The position numbers and the translations under genes are program-made. From Lichenostomus cassidix (taxonomy: Eukaryota > Chordata > Aves > Passeriformes > Meliphagidae): 64,000 nt of DNA. The stretch lies in NCBI GenBank assembly GCA_008360975.2, contig CM039183.1:78900350-78964349 (forward strand). The letters run 5' to 3'. The notes under the pieces were generated by a model, which was not told the DNA's origin, ran no database searches, and was given only the letters and a program-made list of their open reading frames with translations. Shown piece after piece: positions 40,201-52,100 of the stretch (positions are counted from its first letter, which is position 1; each line of letters begins with the position of its first letter).

Positions 40201-43200
40201 ACGCTGTTCATGCACCATTCAAATACTCTGATGCCTGTGCAGCCTGAATCTCTCTTGTCAGCAGGAGCATAGCCCTCTAACCTCTGAAAGTGACAGCAGC
40301 TTCTCTGGGCAATTACTTTGCCCATTTTGTGCTAGAAATGGCCCTTTAGTACTGTGTTAAATTTAAAAATAATATATTTTAAATTACCCTGAAGGGAACT
40401 TTAAAAGGTAACAAGCAAGGGGTGAAGGAGATGAAGGGAGAAGAATTAGAACAAGACTTCAGTTCATGTTCATAACAGAGCCAGAATAACATAACATCCC
40501 TTTCTCTCTGCAACAGAAAAAACCCTGCAGACTGGTTCTCCTGTGCAACCAATGCAAAGGCAGTTTAAATACAGCAGAAGCAGACTCACTGACAAAGTTG
40601 GGAGTGGGTTCAATTTCCAAAATCCTTGTTCAGGCATCCAAAAGGTGCATGAGCAGAAGTCCCTGCAGCTGAGTCCAACCCCACACTGATTGTCGCTTGT
40701 GTAGGTATCAGTGCTGAACATTTTCCCACCCCATGAAATGCAGGAGGGCTTTTGCTTTGCAAAGTTTCAAGTTGTTTCTTTCTACCTGAAATTCCCCTGG
40801 TAAAGGATTCATGCGGTCAGGGGTGAAGCTGAGCTTCCAGGCCACCACATCGGAGGTATGGAAGGTATATGCTCCTGGGGATGCCTTTCTAGTTCTTTCT
40901 GGTGGGAAGGTGGATGAGGAAATTAATCAACTTGGATCTTATCATGCCTTTTTAAAAATAGGAGTTTCAATTAAAGAAACACATGCTTAGGAAAGGTTAA
41001 CAGACCTGTTCACTGCTTAAAAATGGAAACAAATATAAACACTTGCAAAACACTTCATATGTATTTGTAAAATGCTTTGTAAGTAAGATAATTAAAAAGA
41101 AAATTACACAAAAAACGTTAAGTGAAAAATATTAATAATTTCCTTACTAATGAAGGGAAATTCCAGTTGGAAACTATCCAATGTCAAAGGGGCAGTACTG
41201 CATTCTGTTGGATATCTGAGCTCCCAGCTGACAAATGGTTTCCAATTTAGGGCCAAATTAAGCCCCCATTTATGCTAACATGTGTCCCCAGGAACTCTTT
41301 TCACTTCATCAGGGTACTTGAGTCTTACCCCTATGTAGCTGAGACCATAAATGAGCCTTTATGAAGCTCTTTGCTATTGGGAAATCTTTCAGAGACTCAT
41401 CATTATTTAAGTTCTATCCTGAATAATGAACAGGCAGACACAGTAGGCAGAAAAGACTGACAGGCATGGATGTACTGCTATAAAACCATGAAATGTCCCA
41501 AAACTTGATGATTCTGACTCTATTCCAGGTAACAACCTTAGTAATTTCTGTTTACTTCCCACATTTAAGTCCGTTAAACATTGGGAATCCAGAAACTGCA
41601 GATTATCAAGGAGCTGAATGGACTTAATTACAACATATATCACTTTGTTACTCATATGGAAGCTTTTCAAAATTTTCTTTCAGTGTCTTCTTTCCAAGCC
41701 TGGGTAGAACAGGTCTTTACAGCTGGACATTTGTGGGGCAGAGGAGAAATGTTACGTGTGAGTGTGACCTTCAAGCAGTCGCTGTTATTGGCACGTCTCT
41801 CGTGGTTGCTATGATAAAGGATGTTACACTGACTAATTAAATCAATGCACCTCATTAATGCCTTGCAGTTTCTGAATTTCTTGTCACTCTCTAGTCCCAT
41901 GGAACACTTTCCATATCTGCTCTTCTCAGGCTGACATGCAATTTTTTTGCACTTTTTTCTCTGCAGAGATACAGCAATTTCAGTACTCTCCATCTGAAAG
42001 TAAGTTTGAGAAGTATATTTAGTCCATCCAATAAGAGAATAGTTTGAAGGTAACCAGTAGCATCTCCTGCTTTCCCATTAAATTTATTTTCACCATTTCA
42101 CTGATGAAGATCCTTCTGCGTTTTTTGGACTTAAGTTGTAAGCTAAACAATGGAAATAACTTTTTTTATTATTATTTAGTGTGGTGGGAATTGTGTTAAC
42201 AATTCCCAGGGAGAGAACAGCTGCTGAGAGATGTTACATGAAAGAATGTAAAGAATCTTACAAGGATTTTCACTCTCTTGCAGCACTGACAAGGATCTGA
42301 GTTAGGAATATGGCAGACAATATGGTCCCCATGCCTATTGTGTGTCTGTCTCTGTGCTTGCACATAATAGGAAGCCTTTTTCTGATCCCTTCTTGACTTT
42401 TGCCATCTATTAAATGCACAATAAGAAGAGGTTTAAAACCTTTCCACAAAAAACCTCCCCATTTTTCCACATAACTAGTAGCCTAAATATCTATTGGAAT
42501 ATGTTAATTCTCTTGGCTATTTCCCCCTTTTTTTCCCCTCCCACTAAATCATATTTACCATACCACATCAGGATGGAAACAAAAATAATTTGGGGTTTTG
42601 TTACTTTCCATTTTTTTTCTCCCTTTTTCTTCAATCTTTCTTTACAATTTTTTTCACAGGCAGAAAAAGGGAAGATGAGGGAAGGAATTTCTTCAGTTAA
42701 GAATTTCTCTGGAAGAACATGGGAGAACAACATTTCTACAACAGCTAACCGAGCAAGAAGAAACAAAAAAGAGCAACTGCCAATGTTTTAGCCAAACCTA
42801 GCAACAGCCTTTTCTGGGTTGCTTGTTATAATTCAAGTGCATGTTTTAATAGGAGCGAAACAACATTGGTTTGAATGCCCTGAATACCAGTAATTCCAAA
42901 CAGAGAGTGTCCTGGCCATGGGCAAACACCTGCCTTGACTTGGACTCTGGTATAACTTGCATTTGATCATCATACACTAATGCCTTTGCACTTGCCCCCA
43001 TCCCTGCAGCATGCAGGGTGTAGGAACACAGCTTGGCTCCTCCCTGGGACTCCTGTCTTTTCTTGCTTGGTTGTAGTGAGACAAAGGAAGGATTCTGGAG
43101 TAGAACCTGGGACAAAAGCTCTCACTGCACCATTAGAGCCACTAACTCCAGACCCCATAGCAGTACTGCAAGCGTTAAGGGAAAGGTAACAACCTGATAA

Positions 43201-46200
43201 ACAACCTGACCTGTAGGTATGTTAGGCTGGAGCCCTGCCAGGGAAAACACTGGGAAGATTATACCCACAGCATCTTGCTTAAAAGTTTGCCCAGGAAGCC
43301 TTTTGCAGGTGTTGAAATCTGCCTTCTGCTGACCCTGGATCTCTTATGCAGGACTTGTCTGGCCTTTCTTGCACAATCTGTAGGTACATTAGTAAAGGCT
43401 CTGGGTGTAAAAGAAGTCCTCAGGTTGTGCTGCTTCATCTACCAATAACCTGTCACATCATGGCTTGTCCTGCAAGAATCTGGGCTGCATTCTGAAATCC
43501 AGTTAATTATTCAGAGGTGATACAACAGCTTTCTCCTGTCCTGTTTCTGCAGCTAATAGAGCTGTCAGCTCTGTTGTCATTCCTTGTCGTCTCATGCAGA
43601 AACATATAGAAAGCCTTAAAGGAAACAGGTCATCCCAAGAGCTGACTCTTGAAATAGAATTGACCCTTATTCGAGTGTACATGCAAAATACCTTGGACTT
43701 TTCCCTTGGATTGCTATTTGTATTTGCCTCTTGTTCCACAGAGAGTTAATGTGGATTGAAAATATGACATTTTTCAGGAAAATATCTGTTACAGGTGCCA
43801 AAGGCTGTTCTGTTGTCAGTGCTTTGTGATATTTTCATGGCATGTTTGGAAGAAAGGTTTTCCTCTCTGTCTCCTTCATTTGCCTCAAGCCCAGCATTAC
43901 CATCTCATTCAAGGGATGATAATGACTATGTTTGCTTGTTGCACTGGATGTTTGTGCCAAGGGTATTTAGGAATGTTCTAGCTCATTTTAAATGCAAAAT
44001 TCAGTGCCTGCAGACACCTTCATATGAAAAGCAATTGAGTCACCATAGCAGGGAAGGAGAGCAGGTAAAGTGGCACTCAGTCAAGAAGGTGCTTGTTGGC
44101 TAGTAAAGTACAGGGGATGACAGCTGCTCTGACAAAGTGACATTTGCATCTCCAGAGAAGTGAGACTTCTTAATTTAACTGGAGAAGTGTCAAGCTCATC
44201 TGCTGAGTAAGTTGAAAGGAAGTAAGTTTCAGATGGAAAGAGAGAAAGTTTCTAGAGGAAAAATTAAATCTGCTCAGAGCCCCTGGAAAGAAGATTATTT
44301 ACAGATGGTGGTGTGGAGGAAAGGTTTTTCTCTAACAAGTGCAGCCTGTGACACACCGCATGGAGGGAGACAATGTCTCTGACATATCAGAAGACTAGCT
44401 GCAGCAAATAAGAAGGATATGGAGTAAAAACGACCTTTTATATTTTCTCTTGTAAGTAGGCTGATTATAGCATTCTTTATTATGCCTTAAAACCCTTGTT
44501 ACTGCAGAGTCTATTTTGGATGCTGTAAATAAATGTTCCCACTTGGATTTTGCTTTAACTCAGATGGTGTTAAAGTACTTGGTTAAAAACAAGATGTTCC
44601 TTGCTGAAGGTTGCCACAGCTCTAATAGGCAAGTGGGGATGTGGTCACTTAGAGATGAGGAGGGGAAGTCACCTCTTCCCACAATAAGGGCTCTTAGCAG
44701 GATGCTGGTGAGCATATCTGAATCTCGGTGATCCTGTGGGAATTTGTCACCCGTGCACTTGAGTCATGCTGTGTTCTTATTCCTCTTTGGATGAGTGAAC
44801 TCCTGTGATAAGAGTGAGCTTATCTTTCTCCATTTCTTTCTTTGTTCATGAGCAGCTCCTGGTTTGCTGGCGGTACAAGCAGTTTACCAGCAATTATGTA
44901 AGAACATTTACTAGCATCTTACTCTGACTTCTAAGTCATAAAGCAGCCAAGGGAATGATTGCTGCCATCTCCAAATCAAGGCCACAGAGGCATAGATGTA
45001 ATAATGCAAGAACCTAAGTATTTACCCATTTTTTTCCACATTCCTCTTTTTGTTTTCCCAAGCAAAAAGCAACACTCCCTAGCAACCATTATAAGGCTGA
45101 GGGCACACTGAAAGCAAGCTTGACAAATGAAAGTGGAATGCTGCAGCATATGGGACTGGTGGAGCAACTCCATGGAATTATCAAGCCCACATTTTTCACA
45201 GCCCCACTGGGCTGCATCCCTGGGGGTCACAGGGATGGGAAAAATGCAAGCAGCCACCTAAGCTGGCGAGCAGGAAGTGCTTAGGAGACAGGCTCCTGTG
45301 TCTTAGCAACTCGGAATCCTTTCCCAGAGTTAAGCACTGTGATTTTTCACTTTTTTTTTTAAAAAAAAAAAAAGGAAGAAAGTGCTGGTGAATATTAGGC
45401 TTACTTCTTATGAGAGTGAAGAAATGAAAGTCCCAGTTTTAAATGCTGACCAAGTGGGCAGGGAGGAATCACGGATTCAGATCCTACCTTTGCCTGTGGA
45501 GATCTCACCATCAGTGTGTCACAAATAGACTCATCACCAGGATGGGGTATCTAAGACAGGACTCTGACTAGTGGTGTCATCTAAAGACTCAGTGCCAGCT
45601 GTGTAGTCCTGCCCTTTTCTCTGTGCCAGCTGTGATGTCTTTCTGACCACACAGCACACTGCTACAATTCACAAAGCAGGAGATATTCACCTTGGTTTTG
45701 TTCATTTAGTTTCTTCTGGAAGGGGAGAAAAAAGGAAGACAAAGGTGCTGAAGAGCAGGACCTTGTTCCCTGAGTATCCATGACTGATTGGACTGACCCA
45801 GCTGCACCATTTATGATCACTCCTGTCAAAGCTGCTCACTCAACATCTCATGGAACTGTAAAATATTCCCTGAACTTGATAAAGACTCTTTAGCCCATAG
45901 TTGAAATGCTCATCTATAAAAGGTGAGATATGGACTTTCTTCTCTTGCCATGTATTTCCGACTGTATTGTTTTTTGTCACTTGAAATCACACTGAGCACA
46001 TTTCGGTTGCATACCTGTCATATACAGTAAAACTGAGATTCTGCAGTCTTAAATAACTGGCCAGGGCTCTCAAGCAGAGAAGTGTAGGATTGACTGTGTT
46101 TTCGATTAACACTGCGTAATCTTCAGTTAGCAAGTAAATCCAGGCAGCTGAGCACTACCTTCCAAACTCAATAACATGTATAATTTTGAGGGACTTCAGC

Positions 46201-47587
46201 AAATGTCCTGGTTGCCTGCCCATGGTGTGGCTTCCCATATCACTCATGAGTACTGAGCTTGATAATAGAGACCTGGAAGTCTTCATATTCTCATCTGTCA
46301 TTTTGTGGTCCACTGGGCTCTGCTAGCAGCAAATGTTATTGGAAATGTATCAGCCCTTGGAAGAGATGCAGAGGAAAATAATAGGGTGAAGTAGGTGTCA
46401 AATGTCTAGCCAAGACAATATTAATACCAATCCCCACTAAATAAAGTGTCAAACCTGTCAGTGTGACCATCAGGCAGGGAAGTTAAAAGGTAAAAAAGCA
46501 ATCAGTGTAGCTGACTTTTAAGTATATCTTCCAGTTCTTATCAAAAATTGTTGTCATCATTCTTGGAGATCTTTATAGCAAAAAATAAAGAGGCTATATA
46601 AATGCCAGATTTTTTTTCTCCAGAGATTTTTAATGCCATTGAAAACTTGCTGTTGCCCAGATCCATTAGTGTTGGTAGAGACTGAGCATTAGAGAGCCAT
46701 AATCTATCCCTCCCTCCATGCACTGTTTAGAAACTTGAATGATTCAGAACATCCACTGTCTGGTGTCCATGGTCCTGGCTTATCAGACAGGCAATGACTA
46801 AAATAATTTCAGTTTCCATGACAGGCATCCATAGTAGAATTCAGCCATAAATCTTTTTGATAGTTTTGAAATCCTTACAGGACATCTGATTTGTCATTTT
46901 TTTGGATTGGAAAAAAATTGAAGTTTAATGTAAAGTACTATATGATAGAACTATGAACAACTTTCTTGTCTAGTCACTGAGCCTGAAAATATTAATATGC
47001 ACAAGGGTAATAAATCCTGCTCAGTTACTTTACATTGAAGATGATAATTGAGCCCATTAAGAGCTTAGTCCTTTTGATTTCAGTTACCTTGTTTCTTTTA
47101 CTTACTGACCTGAGTTCCACCAAACTTGCCCAAAATTATGTGGTAGCGCTCAGGTATTTCGCAACTGACTGTTCTCCATCAAGGCACAGTCCTGATTTGC
47201 TATTAAACCAATGCTTATTTTCTTTAATCGTTGCTTGTTCTGTTTCTTCAAAGGTTCTGCAGGTGAAATAATAATACTTTGTGCTGGCATTGAAGGGAAT
47301 TTGCCAGATTTTAAATGATCAGTTACTAAAGCAGTATAAACTCTGCTTCAGGACATATATCTTGGATATGAGTGAATAAGTTGCTCTATAGCAGCCAAAT
47401 TTAGGATTTTAGTACCTTCTTTTGAAGCAACATGTTCTGGCTTCTGTTGGAAACAAGACAGATGACAGTTCTCATACAGCATAGGATAACTTGTGCTCCT
47501 TAACAAAAGAGAGTTTACCCTCCAAAATAAATATTATCCAAGGTAACTTAGCCACTCCATGTATTTCTACACTTCATTCACTGCAGC
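31295..47587. other. Long unique non-coding stretch
   Basis: About 16 kb with no gene or larger mobile element that I can support. The longest open frame (33426-33947, plus strand, 173 codons with a non-ATG first codon) has a random-looking, Ser/Leu/Cys-rich translation and is near the chance limit. Small structures noted here are a perfect 9-bp inverted repeat at 42186-42207, a strong acceptor-like site at 42659 followed by 43 open codons, and a T10A13 homopolymer junction at 45351-45373. Confidence 0.55.
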
Positions 47588-47711
47588 ATATATATATTAT
47601 ATATGCTATAAATACTATAAATGCCATATATATATGTATATATATATGTGTATATATATAGATATATGTGTATATATATATATATATATGTGCTATATAA
47701 GTTATATATGC
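47588..47711. repeat. TA-rich microsatellite
   Basis: About 124 bases of TA, TATG and TATATG units, with interruptions such as 'ctataaatactataaatgcc' near 47605. Both strands are nearly self-complementary, so the tract can form hairpins. Translations through it are Tyr/Ile-rich and meaningless. Confidence 0.92.
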
Positions 47712-49006
47712 TATTTTAGCATGTATAACCTTATAGAGTAGGTTCCACTCAGATAGTGAAACATCAGCTAATATTGTCTGTATATTTAGGTTCAAAGGAC
47801 TTGTTATAAATAGTCTGGAGCATAATATAGTCAAGTTCTATTTGTTTCTGGTAAGGTGACTCCAAATCATATTTGAGACTGGGTGGCAGCTCCTGAGGCA
47901 GTCGCAATAATGATAGTTTTATCAGCACTCATTCACCGTTTTCAAGAACAAAGGTTAATAAACAGGAGATAGAATATTTATTCTAGTATAGGTCCCTGGG
48001 GTACTAAGTCATCTTTAATGAGAAATGAGGTAATTACCAGTTCTGTCACCTTTTGTCTCTCAAATACACTTGAAAGTGTTTAATATGAGGCCCATGTTGT
48101 TAAATGGGAAATAAAGACTTAGAAATTATTGTAAAACACTTCAGTATTACTACATTAATGTAAAGACAGTGAAGCTGGAATATCAGAATATATATTTCAA
48201 GGCAATTTGAGTGCTTTTCTTAAATCAGAATGGAATGAGATGTCAGGACAAAAAAAATACTTCAGTTGTTCTGGTCTGTTGTCACCATAATCATTGCAGA
48301 CTCACCTCCTCAAATTAGAGGTAATTTGGGCTTGAAATGGAAAACACAGTGAAAGAATTGGACTGTGAACAATTTTGGAAGGATGCTTTTCTGAATTTGT
48401 ATCACCTGCCTTATATGCAGAAAGCTTGTGGAGAGTGATACGAGCTTGGCTAGGATGAAAAAAAGTCACAGAAGTAATGAGTGAGGAGAAAGAATAAGAA
48501 ACAACTGTAATTAAAGGAAATACAAACTTCTGGAAGGCTGTAAGAGTAATTTTTGTTTGCTTTTCTCTATTTTCTGGATCAAAGAGTCTTGAAGTGGATT
48601 TAAGTGCCTGTCCCTTTTTGCAATGTCAGAGCAGTGGGAAGGAGACACAATGTAGATTAGAACAACGTTCTGCAGAATTAGGTTATGGATAGATAATTGC
48701 ACAAACAGCCTTCATCCATATGCTCTGCCGGGCAGGCAGGATTAAAATGGTTCAAGTTACACAAGGCAAAATAAAGAGTGGCTCTCAGGTCTATGGTGGG
48801 CCAGGGACATGGCCTTCTGGAGAGCAGTCTCCTCCTTCCACCTCTGCACTGGGGGAGCTTCTTGGAGAGAGCCTGAGCAGCAGAGACATGGATTTGCTGG
48901 AACCTGGCTGCTCCCCACAGCAGAGCTGGGAGTGGGACTCAGGGCTGGACCCCAGCTTTGGCTGCAGTCATGGCTTTCCCTGCAGGGGAGGTGGGTCAGG
49001 GGGATG
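47712..49006. other. Unique sequence, GC-richer near its end
   Basis: The first kilobase is ordinary AT-rich sequence. From about 48785 to 49000, next to the CR1 fragment, GC content rises and stop codons thin out (a 95-codon frame at 48720-49007). I recognise no protein there. It may be an unrecognised diverged repeat. Confidence 0.45.
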
Positions 49007-49150
49007 AAGATGCCACAAAACTAGGTAGAGTGGCTGAATGGCCAGATATTGGTGCCACCATTTGAAAGGACCTGGACAGGCTGGAGAAATGGGCTGACAG
49101 GAACTTCGTGAGGTTCAACATAGAGAAGTGCAAAGTCCTGGGTGGAGAGG
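49007..49150 (+). mobile_element. CR1 LINE internal fragment
   Basis: A sense fragment from the region between the reverse-transcriptase core and the 3' tail of CR1. The segments 'gatgccacaaaactagg', 'tttgaaaggacctggacagg', 'ctggagaaatgggctgacag' and 'gaagtgcaaagtcctg' match the usual CR1 order. Similarity fades after about 49150, although related sequence may continue to 49260. It lacks the CR1 3' end, so it is a fragment truncated on both sides. Confidence 0.8.
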
Positions 49151-52100
49151 CAAGGGTGGGATGGTCAAAGGAGGCAGAGGGCTGAAGAGAAGGGGAGAAA
49201 CAGGATGCATAACATCCAGATGAGGAAGGGCATCTGGCTGAAAATTTGATAAAAGGCAGCTAGCAGGATTCTGTCTTTGGAAGAGAAGTAAACATGACTG
49301 AGAGAAGAAGCTGTGAAAGTGTCTTGGGTGGCAATGGCAAGAGAATGGTCTGGTGGCCCTGCTGTAGCCTGTCAGTGGTCAGCCCTGTAGGTTTTGCAAA
49401 GGCATTTGTGGGGATGAGTGCTTTCTCATGTCCCCCATGTCCCTGACGCCTGGGAAGAACACTTGCAAAGGGAATAATGTGGACATAGAGCACTCTTTGA
49501 AAATTCATATATTTATATATATACACAAGTAAAGAAATTGTAATGTGTGCACTTACACTCACCCCCCACACACACTGCTCCCGCTCCTCTTCATGTAAAC
49601 ATTTATTTACCTTTAAAAAGTCACTGGCAGATGGCTGATGAGGTTGTTCCCAGGTTATAGTTGCTAAGCCAGCTCCAGGCTTGGTTCATTACTGAGTAAT
49701 TATGGCTTTGCATCTTCTTGTTTGCTATTCAATAATTGTCCTCTTCAGTGAAAGTGCCTATTGACCTGAATAAAATATAATTGTGTCTCCCATCGACTTT
49801 TCAACTTTTAAAAAGCATTTCTGCATTGAATTGGCTTTCTCCAATAATTATTGTATTTGTTATGGATTTCCCTGGCAACATAACAGGATGGAAATAAGTA
49901 TTTTTACTAATCCCTTCTGCTTCAGTTCTAATACACAATAGTCATTTTTATATCAACAGTCACAGTCTCGCATTCCCTTCAGTCTAGAGGTGAAACTGCT
50001 CCTCAGCATCATGAGTGCATCTCAGCTTTTCTGTGTCACAACTTCTCAGAGCTCCTTGCCCCATAAAGGGGAAGGTGCTGAGGCATCTGCAGTAGGTTGA
50101 CACTTACTTTCAGCCTCCCTCATGAAGACAGCTTCCAGAAGTGCTAGCACTCATAAATCCACTTAAAGACACTGGGAATTTGCAGACTCTAATCCATCCA
50201 CTTTCCTTTCTCATTTGAAGGTCTGGAAAGCTCTCAAATAATGAAAAGCTTGTGACCATACTGTTCCTTCCTTCCTCGTGATACAGTAGCTTGGGAGTAA
50301 CTGGGGAATTTGCTTCTGAGGAAATGCCACAGCAAACTTCTAGTTAATTTCTTGATTTAGTACCTTCTCCATCCTGAAAAATGAGCAGGTTTGTTTAAAA
50401 CTGTGCAGTACACTTCTGCACAACTAACTACAGCTGTCAGTGATCCCTTTGATTCCTTAAGAAAACTGCACACAGCACTTCTGAATGTAATTTGTTGTGG
50501 TAGACTTATTAACCTTAATATACAGAAGAAAATTTTCAAGACTACTCCAGGCAAGTTTAGCTGTTTTGTTGCAATTAATTAGTTTGTATTCTTTCATGTG
50601 ATTTTAGTGTAACACAAACAGTTCGATGTTCAGAAGTGGCGAACATAAAAATAAAATAAAAAATCACTTTTTTCTCCAAACCTTATGATTTCAGATTTGT
50701 ATAAAGACTAGAAATAGTTTCTGCTAAGAACAGCAAGTTATTAACCAAACTAACACATTCAGTCAAAATATTTTTTAAAATTTACAGGATGGTCACTAGG
50801 TGCAGGAACTTAAATATTTAGTTTCAAATACCAACATATGCTTGTTCCACTTGGAAGGCCTCTGCAAAGAGTTCAAATTACTGCTAATTGATTTAAATCT
50901 CAGGACTCAGTGGGAAATCACAGATGTTAACTTCTCAGCAATGCACTAAAACTTCCTGAGTTTCTCACAAAAAGATTTGGCATAATTGCAAGATATCTTT
51001 TTGAGGTACCGAGATTATATAAATCTGTTCTGGTGAGAGCTGTTACACAGAAAGCATTGATGTTAAGCTTGTAAGACAGTTAAGGAAAATATATTTGTTT
51101 TGAGACCTTCACCCTGTAGAAGACTGAAAAAAAATCTCTAATACTTTTGTACTGCAAAGAGAGTCCTTTCTCCTTTTGTACTGCAAAGAGAGTCCTTCTC
51201 TTTTGGATGCCCATGAAAGATTTCAGAACCCCTTAAAAAGAAAGCTGACCATTTTCTTGAAAAGCTGAAAAAAGATGTAGCAGAAAGACCTGAAAAAAAT
51301 CTAGTCAGCAGAAAATAGGTCTCCTGAACTGATTTGTAGTGCTGAAGTTTAAGTTATAGGACAGAAAACAGAGAGAAAATATTGCAGAAATATTTGATTA
51401 AAAAAGCATAAAAGTTGTCTGTGAGCTGAAACAATGGACATAAGTACATAAGCAGGATGCAATAACCACTTAAATGTAAATGGAGACAAGCTTGAGCAAC
51501 CAAATTGCTTCTAGAATTAAAATGACCCTGCTCCGTTCCTCATCCATAGATATGACCTACAGACATTATCTGCTGGCTAATCCTCATTTTCATTTCCCTT
51601 TCTGTGCCAGATATGATGATATTCTCTGTAGCTGAATTGATTTTCCTGAAAGTTAAAGAAAAACTAAAAAAAAAAAATTACAGTGCTAGTCACACAAATT
51701 CTTTAATATCATTAAGAATTCAGTAATATCCCAAGCTGATGGGGATATAATCTTGCAGCAAGATGAAGTGCTGCAGATCAGTTACTGGCAGGTTGCCCAG
51801 CAGGTGAATCGGGAGCTCAGCTTGTATGGCTTAAAGCTCCAGGGCATCTCTGGGCTGCAGATTATTTTTTTGCAGGGGAATCAAGACCTTAAGGCTTGGT
51901 GGCCTTGGCACAGAGCAGACTAAAAGCAACAGCTGCCTGAAGACAGTGAGTTGGATAAAACTGCAAATTAGAAATCAGGAGAATTGGGGACTTCTGTGTG
52001 AATGCCATTTGCCCATGTCTGCATACTGTTTGTAAAACAAAAGCACAATCTGTCCCCTGTGAAGCTTTCTGGATCCATTAGAATGTGCTCTGTGTCAGGA

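Noticed and set aside
47559..47834. Tyr/Ile-rich frames on both strands
   Set aside because: They are produced by the TA-rich microsatellite.
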